DNA of 64,000 bases, taken from NCBI RefSeq assembly GCF_023283985.1, contig NZ_JAKIKU010000004.1, positions 1 through 64,000 on the forward strand, written 5' to 3'. The position numbers were made by a program, and so were the translations under genes. Positions 8,991 through 17,561 of the stretch are shown piece by piece (the first letter of the stretch is position 1; each line of letters begins with the position of its first letter). Below the pieces are notes generated by a model. The model saw only the letters and a list, made by a program, of their open reading frames with translations, did not search any database and was not told the DNA's origin. Origin of the DNA: Shewanella electrodiphila (GTDB taxonomy: Bacteria; Pseudomonadota; Gammaproteobacteria; Enterobacterales; Shewanellaceae).

Positions 8991-9045
8991 TTCAATAGTG
9001 AATAAGTAAATGGTTCAAATTAACCAGTGACTATTCACTTTTGAA
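8991..9045 (+). promoter_or_regulatory. nested stem-loop in the aspT leader
   Basis: An outer 14-bp inverted repeat with one mismatch (TTCAATAGTGAATA / TATTCACTTTTGAA) encloses a second small hairpin (TGGTT / AACCA). It ends 23 bases before the aspT start codon, so it could be a leader RNA structure or a paired operator. Confidence 0.5.
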
Positions 9046-9068
9046 TTTAATTTTAGGCAGCAAATATT

Positions 9069-10772
9069 ATGAGCATTATCGAAAATCTATTTGCCGTATC
9101 TCCTTACATCGCTTTATTTATTACACTCGCGTTAGGTTACCTCATCGGTAAAATCACCATCGGCCGTTTTGTGCTGGGTGGCGTAGCAGGAACCTTAATC
9201 ATGGGCGTGTTAATTGGCCAATTTGGAGTACAAATAGATCCAGGTGTAAAAACCATTTTCTTCGCGTTATTCATTTACGCAGTCGGTTATCAAGGTGGGC
9301 CACAATTTTTCAGTGCGCTTAACTTCAAAACCATCAATATCTTATTGTCAGCGGTTGTCATGACAGTCACAGGTTTACTCTGTGTACTTGCTGCAGCATT
9401 GATGTTTGATCTTGATAGCGGCACAGCTGCAGGTCTTGCAGCAGGTGGCTTAACACAATCAGCCATTATTGGTACTGCAGGTGATGCTATATCACAGCTA
9501 GGTAACGTCACCGAAGAAGCTAAACAGTTGATGCAAACCAACGTAGCAGTCGGTTATGCCGTGACCTACATCTTTGGTTCATTAGGTCCAATATTAATGG
9601 TGTCATGGTTGATTCCAACCTTTATGAAATGGGACATCCGCGGCGAAGCACTTAAGCTTGCTGAAAAGATGTCAGACGGTAAAGCAGAGCTTGCACCTGG
9701 TGAGTTTAACGCTATTAGCGACCTGGTATCTCGTGCCTATCAAATTGATGACAGCAGCGATTTTATTGGCCGCACCAGCCAACAAATCAATAAAGATTTG
9801 CTCGATATCGCTATCGAAATGATTGACCGTAACGGTAATGCCATTGAGCTTGATAAAGACATCACAATTCAAGCTGGCGACATTGTCATTGTCACAGGCC
9901 GCCGTGAAGCGATTGCAGGTTATATGATCACTGCAACCAGCGAAGTCGCTATGCCAAAAGGCATCAACTTAATTGAAGAAAATCGCCAGCTTATTGCTAA
10001 AGATGCCAGCTTAGTGGGTAAAACCATTGCTGAAGTTAAAGCAAAAGCCAATGCGGATACTTACCGTGGTGTTTATGTCACAGACATTATTCGCGGTGGT
10101 CATTCACAAGATGTTGATGCTGACTTTATCGTCGCTAAAGACGACATCATTCAGTTAACGGGCACCGCTAAAGACATTAACCGTGTAGAGAAAAATATTG
10201 GTAAACGTTTAGGTTCAGCCTTTGCCACCGACTTTATCTTCTTTGGTTTGGGTATGGTTGCAGGTCTGCTAATTGGCCTAATCAGTTTCGAAATTGCAGG
10301 TATTCCCGTCACAATTGGTTCAGGCGCAGGTTGTTTAATTTCAGGCTTATTCGTGGGTTGGTTACGTAGCCGTAAACCTGCTATTGGCTCACTACCTTTA
10401 GGTGCATCTAACTTCTTACGTGATTTTGGTTTAGCGGTGTTTGTCGGCATTGTTGGTCTACAAGCAGGTCCAGAAGCCATTAATACCATGAAAGAACACG
10501 GTTTAACTTTATTGTTCTTGGGTATGGCAGTGACCATTATTCCACAAATCATTTCATTCTTTATTTCTTATTACGTATTGAAAATTAAGAATCCAATTGA
10601 AGCTTTAGCTTGTGTTTCTGGTGGCCGCAGCGCTAACCCAGCATTCGCAGCCTTACTTGAAAAAGCAGGCAACGCGACACCAGTATTTGCTTTCACAGTG
10701 ACTTATGCCATTGCCAATGTATTGCTCACCCTTTGGGGCCCAATCATTGTCGGCATCATTTCAACTCAGTAG
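9069..10772 (+). CDS. aspT: aspartate:alanine antiporter
   Basis: A 567-residue inner-membrane carrier of the AAE (aspartate:alanine exchanger) family. Hydrophobic bundles of several helices at each end flank a large cytoplasmic region (about residues 195-380) that contains two RCK_C/TrkA-C-like segments, including ITIQAGDIVIVTGRREAI and DDIIQLTGTAKDINRV. The C-terminal half contains the family's GLGMVAGLLIG and SGGRSANPAFAALL stretches. It exchanges external aspartate for internal alanine. Coupled to the next gene's decarboxylase it consumes an intracellular proton and moves net charge, which generates proton motive force. The length matches the family (about 540-570). Confidence 0.93.
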   Translation: MSIIENLFAVSPYIALFITLALGYLIGKITIGRFVLGGVAGTLIMGVLIGQFGVQIDPGVKTIFFALFIYAVGYQGGPQFFSALNFKTINILLSAVVMTVTGLLCVLAAALMFDLDSGTAAGLAAGGLTQSAIIGTAGDAISQLGNVTEEAKQLMQTNVAVGYAVTYIFGSLGPILMVSWLIPTFMKWDIRGEALKLAEKMSDGKAELAPGEFNAISDLVSRAYQIDDSSDFIGRTSQQINKDLLDIAIEMIDRNGNAIELDKDITIQAGDIVIVTGRREAIAGYMITATSEVAMPKGINLIEENRQLIAKDASLVGKTIAEVKAKANADTYRGVYVTDIIRGGHSQDVDADFIVAKDDIIQLTGTAKDINRVEKNIGKRLGSAFATDFIFFGLGMVAGLLIGLISFEIAGIPVTIGSGAGCLISGLFVGWLRSRKPAIGSLPLGASNFLRDFGLAVFVGIVGLQAGPEAINTMKEHGLTLLFLGMAVTIIPQIISFFISYYVLKIKNPIEALACVSGGRSANPAFAALLEKAGNATPVFAFTVTYAIANVLLTLWGPIIVGIISTQ

Positions 10773-10820
10773 CTTCAACCTGACTTTTCAACGTAATAGT
10801 TTCAAACAAAACACATTTCG

Positions 10821-10849
10821 GCGAGTGAGTTCACTCAACTGACTCGCCA
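10821..10849 (+). promoter_or_regulatory. hairpin between aspT and asdA
   Basis: GGCGAGT / ACTCGCC with a 15-base loop that can itself form GAGT/ACTC pairs. There is no T run. It lies midway in the 112-base gap, so it may act as an RNA-processing or mRNA-stability element setting the antiporter:decarboxylase ratio. Confidence 0.4.
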
Positions 10850-10884
10850 ATAATCAGATTTTAAAATATCAATAGGTACATACT

Positions 10885-12501
10885 ATGAACAAGCAAAATA
10901 CTAACGACCTAATGGCAATCGATTTCACACAATTTGCCGACTTAAGCCCATTTGAACTGAAAGATAAACTTATCGAAGTTGCACAAGCAGTGCCTGATCG
11001 CACTTTGTTAGATGCTGGCCGTGGTAACCCAAACTTTTTAGCCACCTTGCCACGTAAAGCGTTCCTTCGTTTAGGTGACTTTGCATTAGAAGAGTCAGAG
11101 CGCAGCTACTCATACCTCAATGAAGGGTTTGGCGGTATCCCAGGTGGTGACGGTGTGGTTGCCCGTTTCGATACTTTTGCTAAAGCGAACCAAGGCCGTG
11201 AAGGCGTTGAGTTTTTACAAAAAGCGGTTAGCTATGCCAAAGACCGTTTAGGCATCGAAAAGCAATCTTTCTTACATGAATTTGTTAACGCATTCCTTGC
11301 GTGTAACTACCCTGTACCTTCACGTATGCTGACTAACATCGAGAAAGTGGTAAAACAGTACATCGGCGAAGAAATGTATGGTGATTTGCCAATGAATTCT
11401 GACTTTGATTTGTTTGCTACTGAAGGCGGCACTGCGTCAATGACCTATACCTTCGCTACAATGGCAAACAATGGTCTGCTTAAAAAAGGCGACAAAGTGG
11501 CACTTATCACGCCAATCTTTACCCCTTACTTAGAAATTCCAGAGCTTGCTGAGTACGACCTAGAAGTCGTTGAAATTCGCCTTGATGAAACCACATGGCA
11601 GTTACCGCAATCAGAAATTGAAAAATTAGCTGATACTGATATCAAACTACTTTGTGTGGTTAACCCAGCAAACCCAGCGTCAGTGAAATTTTCTGACGAT
11701 ACACTGAACCGCTTAACTGACTTTGTAAACACTCAACGTAGTGACTTATTTATCATTACTGATGACGTATACAGCACCTTTGCAGACAACTTTGTGTCAC
11801 TGTTTGCAAAACTGCCATACAACACTTTGTGTGTGTACTCATTCTCAAAATACTTCGGTGCAACCGGCTGGCGTTTAGGCACCATTGGTATCCATCACAG
11901 CAATGTGTTTGATGATGCTATGCGTGCCCTACCTGAAGCTCATCAGCTAGAACTTGATAACCGCTACAAAACGATCACTCCTGATCCACGTAGCATTAAA
12001 TTTATCGACCGTATCGTTGCTGATAGCCGCGCGGTCGCACTAAACCACACCGCGGGTTTAGCATTACCACAACAAGTTCAAATGGCGTTGTTCTCTTTAA
12101 ATTGCTTAATGGATTTAGAAGATAACTACAAAGCAGCTTGTAAACGCATTATCCGTGAACGTTACATCACCCTTTACAAAAACATGGGGATTGAAGTTGA
12201 AGAAAACGTCGACCGTGTTGATTACTACACTTTACTAGAGCTAGACACTTTAGGTGGCAAACTTTATGGTGAAGCGTTTGTTGAATGGTTCAAAGACAGC
12301 GGTAAAGGCAAAGACTTCCTATTCCGTTTAGCTCACAAAACGGGAGTTATCTTACTTCCAGGTAAAGGCTTTGACGTGGTGCATCCATCAGTACGCGTTT
12401 CTTTAGCAAACTTAACTCATCACGAATACGAGTTAATTGGCCGTGAAACACGCTCAGTATTGAACGATTACTTTACTGAGTTTCAAGCAGCTACTGCGTA
12501 A
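10885..12501 (+). CDS. asdA: aspartate 4-decarboxylase (bifunctional aspartate aminotransferase/decarboxylase)
   Basis: A 538-residue PLP enzyme of aminotransferase fold type I. The PLP-binding Lys is in VYSFSKYFGATGWRLG (about residue 315), preceded by the Asp that contacts the pyridine nitrogen in IITDDVYSTFAD and the NPANPAS loop. The size and N-terminus (SPFELKDKLIEVAQ, DAGRGNPNFLATLPRKAF) match AsdA/AspD rather than an ordinary 400-residue aminotransferase. It converts aspartate to alanine and CO2, so with aspT it forms a metabolic proton pump and an acid-consuming pathway. A hairpin follows the stop codon. Confidence 0.94.
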   Translation: MNKQNTNDLMAIDFTQFADLSPFELKDKLIEVAQAVPDRTLLDAGRGNPNFLATLPRKAFLRLGDFALEESERSYSYLNEGFGGIPGGDGVVARFDTFAKANQGREGVEFLQKAVSYAKDRLGIEKQSFLHEFVNAFLACNYPVPSRMLTNIEKVVKQYIGEEMYGDLPMNSDFDLFATEGGTASMTYTFATMANNGLLKKGDKVALITPIFTPYLEIPELAEYDLEVVEIRLDETTWQLPQSEIEKLADTDIKLLCVVNPANPASVKFSDDTLNRLTDFVNTQRSDLFIITDDVYSTFADNFVSLFAKLPYNTLCVYSFSKYFGATGWRLGTIGIHHSNVFDDAMRALPEAHQLELDNRYKTITPDPRSIKFIDRIVADSRAVALNHTAGLALPQQVQMALFSLNCLMDLEDNYKAACKRIIRERYITLYKNMGIEVEENVDRVDYYTLLELDTLGGKLYGEAFVEWFKDSGKGKDFLFRLAHKTGVILLPGKGFDVVHPSVRVSLANLTHHEYELIGRETRSVLNDYFTEFQAATA

Positions 12502-12513
12502 TGAATAACACCT

Positions 12514-12541
12514 GTATTGGCTCACTAAACTGAGCCAATAC
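12514..12541 (+). terminator. stem-loop after asdA
   Basis: A perfect 11-bp stem (GTATTGGCTCA / TGAGCCAATAC) with a six-base loop, 12 bases after the stop. It lacks a T run, so it may protect the 3' end rather than terminate. Confidence 0.5.
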
Positions 12542-12627
12542 TCGTGACAGTAATCGTGACAGTACTAGTGCCAAACTATTACTAAAACTATTACCAGTAA
12601 TAACCGTCAATACTATTATAAATACTA

Positions 12628-12649
12628 ACGCCAATCATTAGATTGGCGT
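12628..12649 (+). terminator. second hairpin downstream of asdA
   Basis: A nine-bp stem (ACGCCAATC / GATTGGCGT) with a four-base loop, followed by GTTTGT. Probable terminator for aspT-asdA. Confidence 0.5.
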
Positions 12650-12717
12650 GTTTGTATGCTCGAATAGCTTTTCTAAGAATCTTCATAAAACCTTGTGAAT
12701 AAGAAAGCCTTACTGGT

Positions 12718-12742
12718 GGATTTCATCCATCAACAAGGATTA
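12718..12742 (+). promoter_or_regulatory. 25-bp element upstream of pdxY, shared with aspT
   Basis: Second copy of the element described upstream of aspT (20 of 25 identical). It lies 160 bases before the pdxY start, a very similar distance. The central palindrome is weaker here (TTTCATCCATCAAC). Confidence 0.5.
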
Positions 12743-12902
12743 TGACTATTCAAGATCACAGACTATCATTAGCCATATTGAAATCAATCGCGTAAGCCTT
12801 TATAAGCTAACGTTAACCAGCAGCATCATTGTCAGAACATGGCATTCTTCCAGTATTGTGCTCGCATTGTTCATCACAACTTTACTTATAATAGGTCATT
12901 GC

Positions 12903-13757
12903 ATGAAAGGTATTATTTCAATTCAATCTCACGTGGTATTTGGGCATGCAGGTAACAGTTCTGCCGTGTTCCCTCTGCAGCGCATGGGCATGGAAGTGTG
13001 GCCTATTCATACGGTACAATTTTCAAATCACACCCAATATAAACAAGGTTGGAAAGGTCGTGCATTTTCTGCTGACGACATCAACCAACTTGTGGCAGGT
13101 ATCGACAACATAGGTAAACTGTCGGATTGCCAAGCGATACTTTCAGGTTATCAAGGCAGTGCAGAACAATGCCAAGCAATTATCCATACCGTTAACAGTG
13201 TAAAACAACAAAACCCTGCTGCGATTTATGTGTGCGATCCTGTGATGGGCGATCCTGAAAAAGGCTGCATTCTGGCAGACGGGATCACTGAGCAATTAAT
13301 CAATGATGTCATGCCTATCGCAGATGTCATTGTGCCTAACCAATTTGAATTAACTCAATTTACAGGCATGGAAATCAATAACCTAGAACAAGCAAAACTC
13401 GCCTGCGAAAAAGCACTGACTCTAGGACCTAAAATCGTATTAGTAAAGCACCTGCACTCTATTGCTGATGACACCTTTACCATGATGTTAGCCACTGCAG
13501 ATGGCATGTATATTTCCCAGCGACCACAGCTTGAATTTAACCGCCAGCCTGTTGGTGTGGGGGATTTAATATCAGCGTTGTTTACTGGGGGGCTATTACA
13601 AGACATGAGCGCAGTAACAGCATTTGAACATGCCACTAACGCTTGTTATGGGGTATTAAAAGAAACCCATAAAAGGCAAGAGTGGGAGCTACAAACCATT
13701 GCAGCTCAAGCTGAACTCGTTCAGCCAACTGAAGTATTTCACGCCAAAGTTGTTTAA
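12903..13757 (+). CDS. pdxY: pyridoxal kinase
   Basis: A 284-residue ribokinase-superfamily kinase. It opens [29 protein letters not shown], the PdxY/PdxK signature, has YVCDPVMGD in the middle, and ends with a [13 protein letters not shown] anion-hole motif whose Asp is the catalytic base. It phosphorylates pyridoxal to PLP. The ATG with AGG about eight bases upstream was chosen; 15 extra upstream codons have no family match. Its position behind a PLP-dependent decarboxylase and the shared upstream element suggest it supplies cofactor when asdA is induced. Confidence 0.92.
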   Translation: MKGIISIQSHVVFGHAGNSSAVFPLQRMGMEVWPIHTVQFSNHTQYKQGWKGRAFSADDINQLVAGIDNIGKLSDCQAILSGYQGSAEQCQAIIHTVNSVKQQNPAAIYVCDPVMGDPEKGCILADGITEQLINDVMPIADVIVPNQFELTQFTGMEINNLEQAKLACEKALTLGPKIVLVKHLHSIADDTFTMMLATADGMYISQRPQLEFNRQPVGVGDLISALFTGGLLQDMSAVTAFEHATNACYGVLKETHKRQEWELQTIAAQAELVQPTEVFHAKVV

Positions 13758-13767
13758 GACTTAGACA

Positions 13768-13797
13768 TAAAAAAGCAGGAATCAATTAGATTCCTGC
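13768..13797 (-). terminator. terminator between pdxY and the porin gene
   Basis: A nine-bp stem (GCAGGAATC / GATTCCTGC), loop AATTA, followed by six T on the minus strand. It serves the convergent porin and possibly pdxY. Confidence 0.7.
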
Positions 13798-13806
13798 AAA
13801 CTAGGT

Positions 13807-13815
13807 GGGGGGGGG
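13807..13815. repeat. G9 homopolymer downstream of the porin gene
   Basis: Nine consecutive G on the plus strand, between two hairpins and outside any gene. A slippage-prone tract. Confidence 0.9.
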
Positions 13816-13823
13816 AGTTACAA

Positions 13824-13852
13824 CAGTCACTACACACCCAAAGTAGTGACTG
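13824..13852 (-). terminator. second stem-loop downstream of the porin gene
   Basis: A perfect 10-bp stem (CAGTCACTAC / GTAGTGACTG) with a nine-base loop, 24 bases after the porin stop. It has no T run; with the neighbouring hairpin it forms a double structure. Confidence 0.5.
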
Positions 13853-13875
13853 CAAGATGTTTCATCCGCTTAGCA

Positions 13876-15072
13876 TTAATAGTTAGCTTGGAATGTTAAC
13901 CATAATTTATCGGTATCATTTGAAAAGTCATAGCCTTCATCTGCACCGCTGAAGCTGGCATATTTCACACCTAAGCTGTAATGCTTAGCAAATGGGTAAG
14001 TAGCAGCAACGCCCCACTCTGTTCCCATATCAATATCGCCATAATCTGATTCAAACTGGTGATATTTGGCTAGTAATTTAAGACCGGCAACTTTACCCGT
14101 TAAGATCACATGGGTATCGACTAAACCGTTATCCCAGTTACCTTTTCCGCCAAACAAGAATTTGTCAGTCCAACCGTTAAAGGCATGAAGTGTTGCTAAT
14201 GGTGTAATAAAGCCAGCTTTACCACTATCAGAACCTAATACTTCATAACCCACTTTTGCGCCAAAGGCGTCAAAATCGATACCCGCACCTAACTTGTAGT
14301 AATCCGCGCTGTAACTTACAGGGTTATCACCCCCTTCAGACTGCTGCGCATATTCAGCTTCATAACTGACTTTCAGCGCATCTAATTTGATATTACCCGC
14401 AGCTCGAATACCAAAGGTATCAGTAGAAAAGGCAGCAACATCAGTATTATCAATCAAGTAACCATAACCGGTTAAATTAACGAACTCTAAACCTTTATAA
14501 TTGATATTGATTAAGCTGGTTTCGTTTTCATGTTCTTCTTTACCTGAACCTTCAGGGAAAATACGATTTACATTAGCGACATACGCATAGTAAGCCGTCA
14601 AGTTTTCAATGGCGGTGTTTTTAATCGAAACCGCATCATAAGTTTGTTCATTTTGACGGAAGCCCACACCGCCAACAAAACGCTGGTTATCTAATAAAAT
14701 GCGTTGGCGACCTAATTTAGCTAACGTCTCAGCAGGGCCTTTATACCCAATAAAACCTTGGTTGATTTGGGTATATTTATAATCACCGATCAGTGGTTCA
14801 TTATCCGTAGAGCGAACATCATCAACTTCCGCTACTGCAAATAAATTATATATATCACCTGTTTGATAAGTTAAACGTGTGCGTAATGTGGTTTGGTTTT
14901 GTTGATCCACATTGGCAACATCGACATCTTCATAGCGCAATCTAAATTGCACATTCACTGACGAGTCATCGATAAAAGCTTTTTTCAATGGGTCAACAGT
15001 TTCAGTTTCAGCATAGGCCGTAGAAGTCGCTAAACTGGCAAGAACGGCTAATGTGAGGGTACTTAATTTCAT
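13876..15072 (-). CDS. outer-membrane porin (alginate-export-like beta barrel)
   Basis: A 398-residue outer-membrane protein with a clear signal peptide (MKLSTLTLAVLASLATSTAYA), alternating amphipathic strands throughout, and a terminal aromatic (WLTFQANY) as needed for BAM recognition. The segments FRLRYEDVD, KLGRQRILLDNQRFVGGVGFRQNEQTYDAV and the FGGKGNWDNGLVD loop resemble alginate-export/OprE-like porins. It presumably passes small solutes. The location next to aspT-asdA-pdxY would suit an amino-acid porin, but this is inference. An FNR-like box lies 65 bases upstream of its ATG. Confidence 0.82.
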   Translation of the reverse strand: MKLSTLTLAVLASLATSTAYAETETVDPLKKAFIDDSSVNVQFRLRYEDVDVANVDQQNQTTLRTRLTYQTGDIYNLFAVAEVDDVRSTDNEPLIGDYKYTQINQGFIGYKGPAETLAKLGRQRILLDNQRFVGGVGFRQNEQTYDAVSIKNTAIENLTAYYAYVANVNRIFPEGSGKEEHENETSLININYKGLEFVNLTGYGYLIDNTDVAAFSTDTFGIRAAGNIKLDALKVSYEAEYAQQSEGGDNPVSYSADYYKLGAGIDFDAFGAKVGYEVLGSDSGKAGFITPLATLHAFNGWTDKFLFGGKGNWDNGLVDTHVILTGKVAGLKLLAKYHQFESDYGDIDMGTEWGVAATYPFAKHYSLGVKYASFSGADEGYDFSNDTDKLWLTFQANY

Positions 15073-15136
15073 TTATTGTAATCCTTTTATTTCATCATCT
15101 CGAGTGATGTTATAAAGGTGAAATGAAATGAAATAA

Positions 15137-15150
15137 TTGATCTAGAACAA
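15137..15150 (-). promoter_or_regulatory. FNR/EtrA-like box upstream of the porin
   Basis: TTGTTCTAGATCAA on the minus strand differs from TTGAT-N4-ATCAA at one position. Its distance from the ATG (65 bases) would place it near an activating position. It points to oxygen-dependent control of the porin. Confidence 0.5.
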
Positions 15151-15330
15151 TGTTACAAAAGAGCTACAATTACGCATCAATATTTGTGAGCCAGATCATT
15201 AACTTATACTAAATTAGCATACCTCAAAATAGGTATTTTTAGCATTGACTCATATATTATTTACTAAATAATTGATTACCGTTTTACTTTTATCCTGCCA
15301 ATAAAGCCTAAATAAAAATGACTATCCAAA

Positions 15331-15362
15331 AAAAAGCCTGAAATAAGCATTTCAGGCTTTTT
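15331..15362. terminator. bidirectional terminator after the prepilin gene
   Basis: A perfect 13-bp stem (AAAAAGCCTGAAA / TTTCAGGCTTTTT) with a six-base loop, 16 bases after the prepilin stop on the minus strand. Confidence 0.85.
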
Positions 15363-15377
15363 AAAACTTAGGCAAAT

Positions 15378-15872
15378 TTAGCAACCAGTATCAGTTATTT
15401 GATAGAAAGCGGGCTCTGAATTGTTACCATCAACCAAATAGCGTAATGAGCAATTACTGCTTATGTCATAACCTTGAGGAAATATATACACGCCAGAGTT
15501 TGGAATATTGTAAATCCCCCAATCTTCACTAAATTCATCAGTTGCTCCTGCCATCTGAGCGAACGAGCCTTCTATAGCTTTAGGTAAGTTAACGTTAGTT
15601 GCTGTGATATAACCTAGGGTAGTCGATATTTTGATGCCGTTATGATCAATCTCACCGGGATCAAGTGTCTCTTGAGAGCCAATAACCGCTTTTGAATAAA
15701 CTAACGAATTAGCTGATTGAATACTGCCTTGTAAGCTGCTTAAATTCGCCTTAACGGCATCGGATTTAATATCAATAAATTTAGGGGCTGCAACCACCGC
15801 AAGTACACCTAAAATAATAATAACAACCACAAGTTCAATTAAAGTAAAACCGCGTTGAATGGGGTATTTCAT
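15378..15872 (-). CDS. type IV prepilin-like protein (MSHA-type)
   Basis: A 164-residue protein with a short basic leader ending in Gly, then FTLIELVVVIIILGVLAVVAAPKF: the prepilin peptidase site with Glu at +5 and the hydrophobic assembly helix. A C-terminal pair, Cys141 and Cys164, could form the D-loop disulfide of pilins. The sequence resembles MSHA pilin-type proteins more than T2SS pseudopilins. It is an orphan: no assembly ATPase, platform protein or secretin lies near, so it would rely on a machine encoded elsewhere. A strong terminator follows it. Confidence 0.8.
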   Translation of the reverse strand: MKYPIQRGFTLIELVVVIIILGVLAVVAAPKFIDIKSDAVKANLSSLQGSIQSANSLVYSKAVIGSQETLDPGEIDHNGIKISTTLGYITATNVNLPKAIEGSFAQMAGATDEFSEDWGIYNIPNSGVYIFPQGYDISSNCSLRYLVDGNNSEPAFYQITDTGC

Positions 15873-16058
15873 AACAAATATTCACTGACAGCATCATATT
15901 TATCTATTGGAAAAATATGAAATAGTTAAAGGAAGGCCGATAATACTCCAACCATGAACCCGCCACTACAACATAAATAGCACTGATAAGTACATTTATT
16001 AACTTTTACACAGTTTTGTTATCAAGATCTTATTTTTTGTCGTCTGCTCTACAGCTTA

Positions 16059-16589
16059 TTAGAGCAATTCTTGTTTAATTAATTTGAGTAAAAAAGTTTC
16101 ACGCTCAATGGATAAGCCTTTTTTGTCACTGTTCGCCATGGTATCGAGATTATGTTGGATAGCTTCATCAATATCCATCCACACGGGTTTCATACCATTG
16201 TTAATCTCATGGGACTCAAACTGGGTTTCACCCAATTCACTATCTATCTCGCAGGTATAGCAATATGACAACATATGAATCAATGTCATGCCATCGCGAC
16301 TCCAAGGGCGATATTCCTCATACAAGCCAAACTCTTTAATATTACGAATTGATTTAGCGCCAGTTTCTTCTTGTAGTTCTCGTACTAAACCTTGCTCAAC
16401 CTCTTCATGATCATCAACCCCGCCACCAGGTAAAGTGTAATCATGATAACGCTCGGTATAGAGCATTAAAATAGTATTACCTTGCAGTACAATTGCCCTC
16501 GCAGCTCGGCGAGTTAACATTGAGTCTTGCTGTTGAGCTACAAACTGACTAGGTGTGTCGGGGTGGTGGCTGGTTTTTAAATGGCGCAT
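16059..16589 (-). CDS. Nudix hydrolase
   Basis: A 176-residue protein with a complete Nudix box beginning GGGVDDHEEVEQGLV and ending RELQEETGA at about residues 75-98, holding the Mg2+-binding Glu residues of REXXEE. An N-terminal extension of about 25 polar residues precedes the domain. It hydrolyses a nucleoside diphosphate linked to some group X, and the exact substrate cannot be read from the box. It stands alone, divergent from deoD across 227 bases. Confidence 0.88.
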   Translation of the reverse strand: MRHLKTSHHPDTPSQFVAQQQDSMLTRRAARAIVLQGNTILMLYTERYHDYTLPGGGVDDHEEVEQGLVRELQEETGAKSIRNIKEFGLYEEYRPWSRDGMTLIHMLSYCYTCEIDSELGETQFESHEINNGMKPVWMDIDEAIQHNLDTMANSDKKGLSIERETFLLKLIKQELL

Positions 16590-16816
16590 AACAAGATCAT
16601 CAAAATAAAAACGCGCATGATACGCTATTTTCTAATCGAAATATTCACCAAACAACTTATTTTAGACTGTCCATCAAAATCTTAGATATTCATTTAAGTA
16701 ACAGTACTGTGATCCCTAGTCATTTTTTGTTGTTTTTTAAAACGATGCGGACTTATGTCCTAACAGCATCCTGAAGCGACAACTATTATCGAGTGAATCA
16801 AACCTGAGGACTCTAT

Positions 16817-17521
16817 ATGACAGCTCACATTAATGGTAAAAAAGGTGACTTCGCCGAAACAATTATCATGCCAGGCGATCCACTACGCGCTAAATATATC
16901 GCAGAAACATTTCTTGATGACGCCGTAGAAGTAACCAATATTCGCAACATGCTCGGATATACTGGTTATTATAAAGGCCAGCGTATTTCAGTCATGGGTC
17001 ATGGTATGGGCATTCCTTCTATGGTGCTTTATGCTCATGAACTCGTAAACGACTTTGGTGTTAAACGTATTATTCGTGTCGGCAGTTTAGGCGCCACTCA
17101 ACATGACGTAAAAATTAATGATGTCATTTTGGCGCAAGCAGCAGGCACAGATTCACCAACCAACACCAAACGCAGCAGTGGTTATCAAATGGCGACATCA
17201 GCCACATTCTCACTCTTAAACAAAGCCTACAATATTGCCCAAGAAAAACAGATTAATGCCAAAGTAGGCAATATTTTTACTGGAGACCTTTACTACGACC
17301 CAGACGCAGACATGATCCCTGCACTAGAACGCTTTGGTGTGTTAGGTATCGATATGGAAGTCGCAGGCCTTTATGGTCTTGCCCATCAACATGGTATTGA
17401 ATCATTAGCTATTCTAACTGTTTCAGATCACTGCCTAACAGGCGAAGAAACCACTGCTGAAGCGCGTCAACTGACATTCAACCAAATGATTGAGCTGGCA
17501 TTAGAAACAGCAAATCAATAA
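16817..17521 (+). CDS. deoD: purine nucleoside phosphorylase, DeoD type
   Basis: A 234-residue hexameric-type PNP. Phosphate-site residues are present in MPGDPLRAKYIAE (Gly and Arg) and IIRVGSLGA (Arg and Ser). The ribose-contacting IDMEVAG and the catalytic Asp in VSDH are conserved. It splits purine (deoxy)nucleosides with phosphate. Differences from E. coli DeoD near the base pocket (NIFTGDLYYDP, SDHCLTGEETT) suggest a paralogue rather than the deo-operon copy; no deoABC genes are nearby. A TsgA-like transporter starts 40 bases downstream, likely in the same operon. Confidence 0.9.
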   Translation: MTAHINGKKGDFAETIIMPGDPLRAKYIAETFLDDAVEVTNIRNMLGYTGYYKGQRISVMGHGMGIPSMVLYAHELVNDFGVKRIIRVGSLGATQHDVKINDVILAQAAGTDSPTNTKRSSGYQMATSATFSLLNKAYNIAQEKQINAKVGNIFTGDLYYDPDADMIPALERFGVLGIDMEVAGLYGLAHQHGIESLAILTVSDHCLTGEETTAEARQLTFNQMIELALETANQ

Positions 17522-17561
17522 GCAAGCACTATAAAATAGAGACAGCATAAAGGGCTTCACA

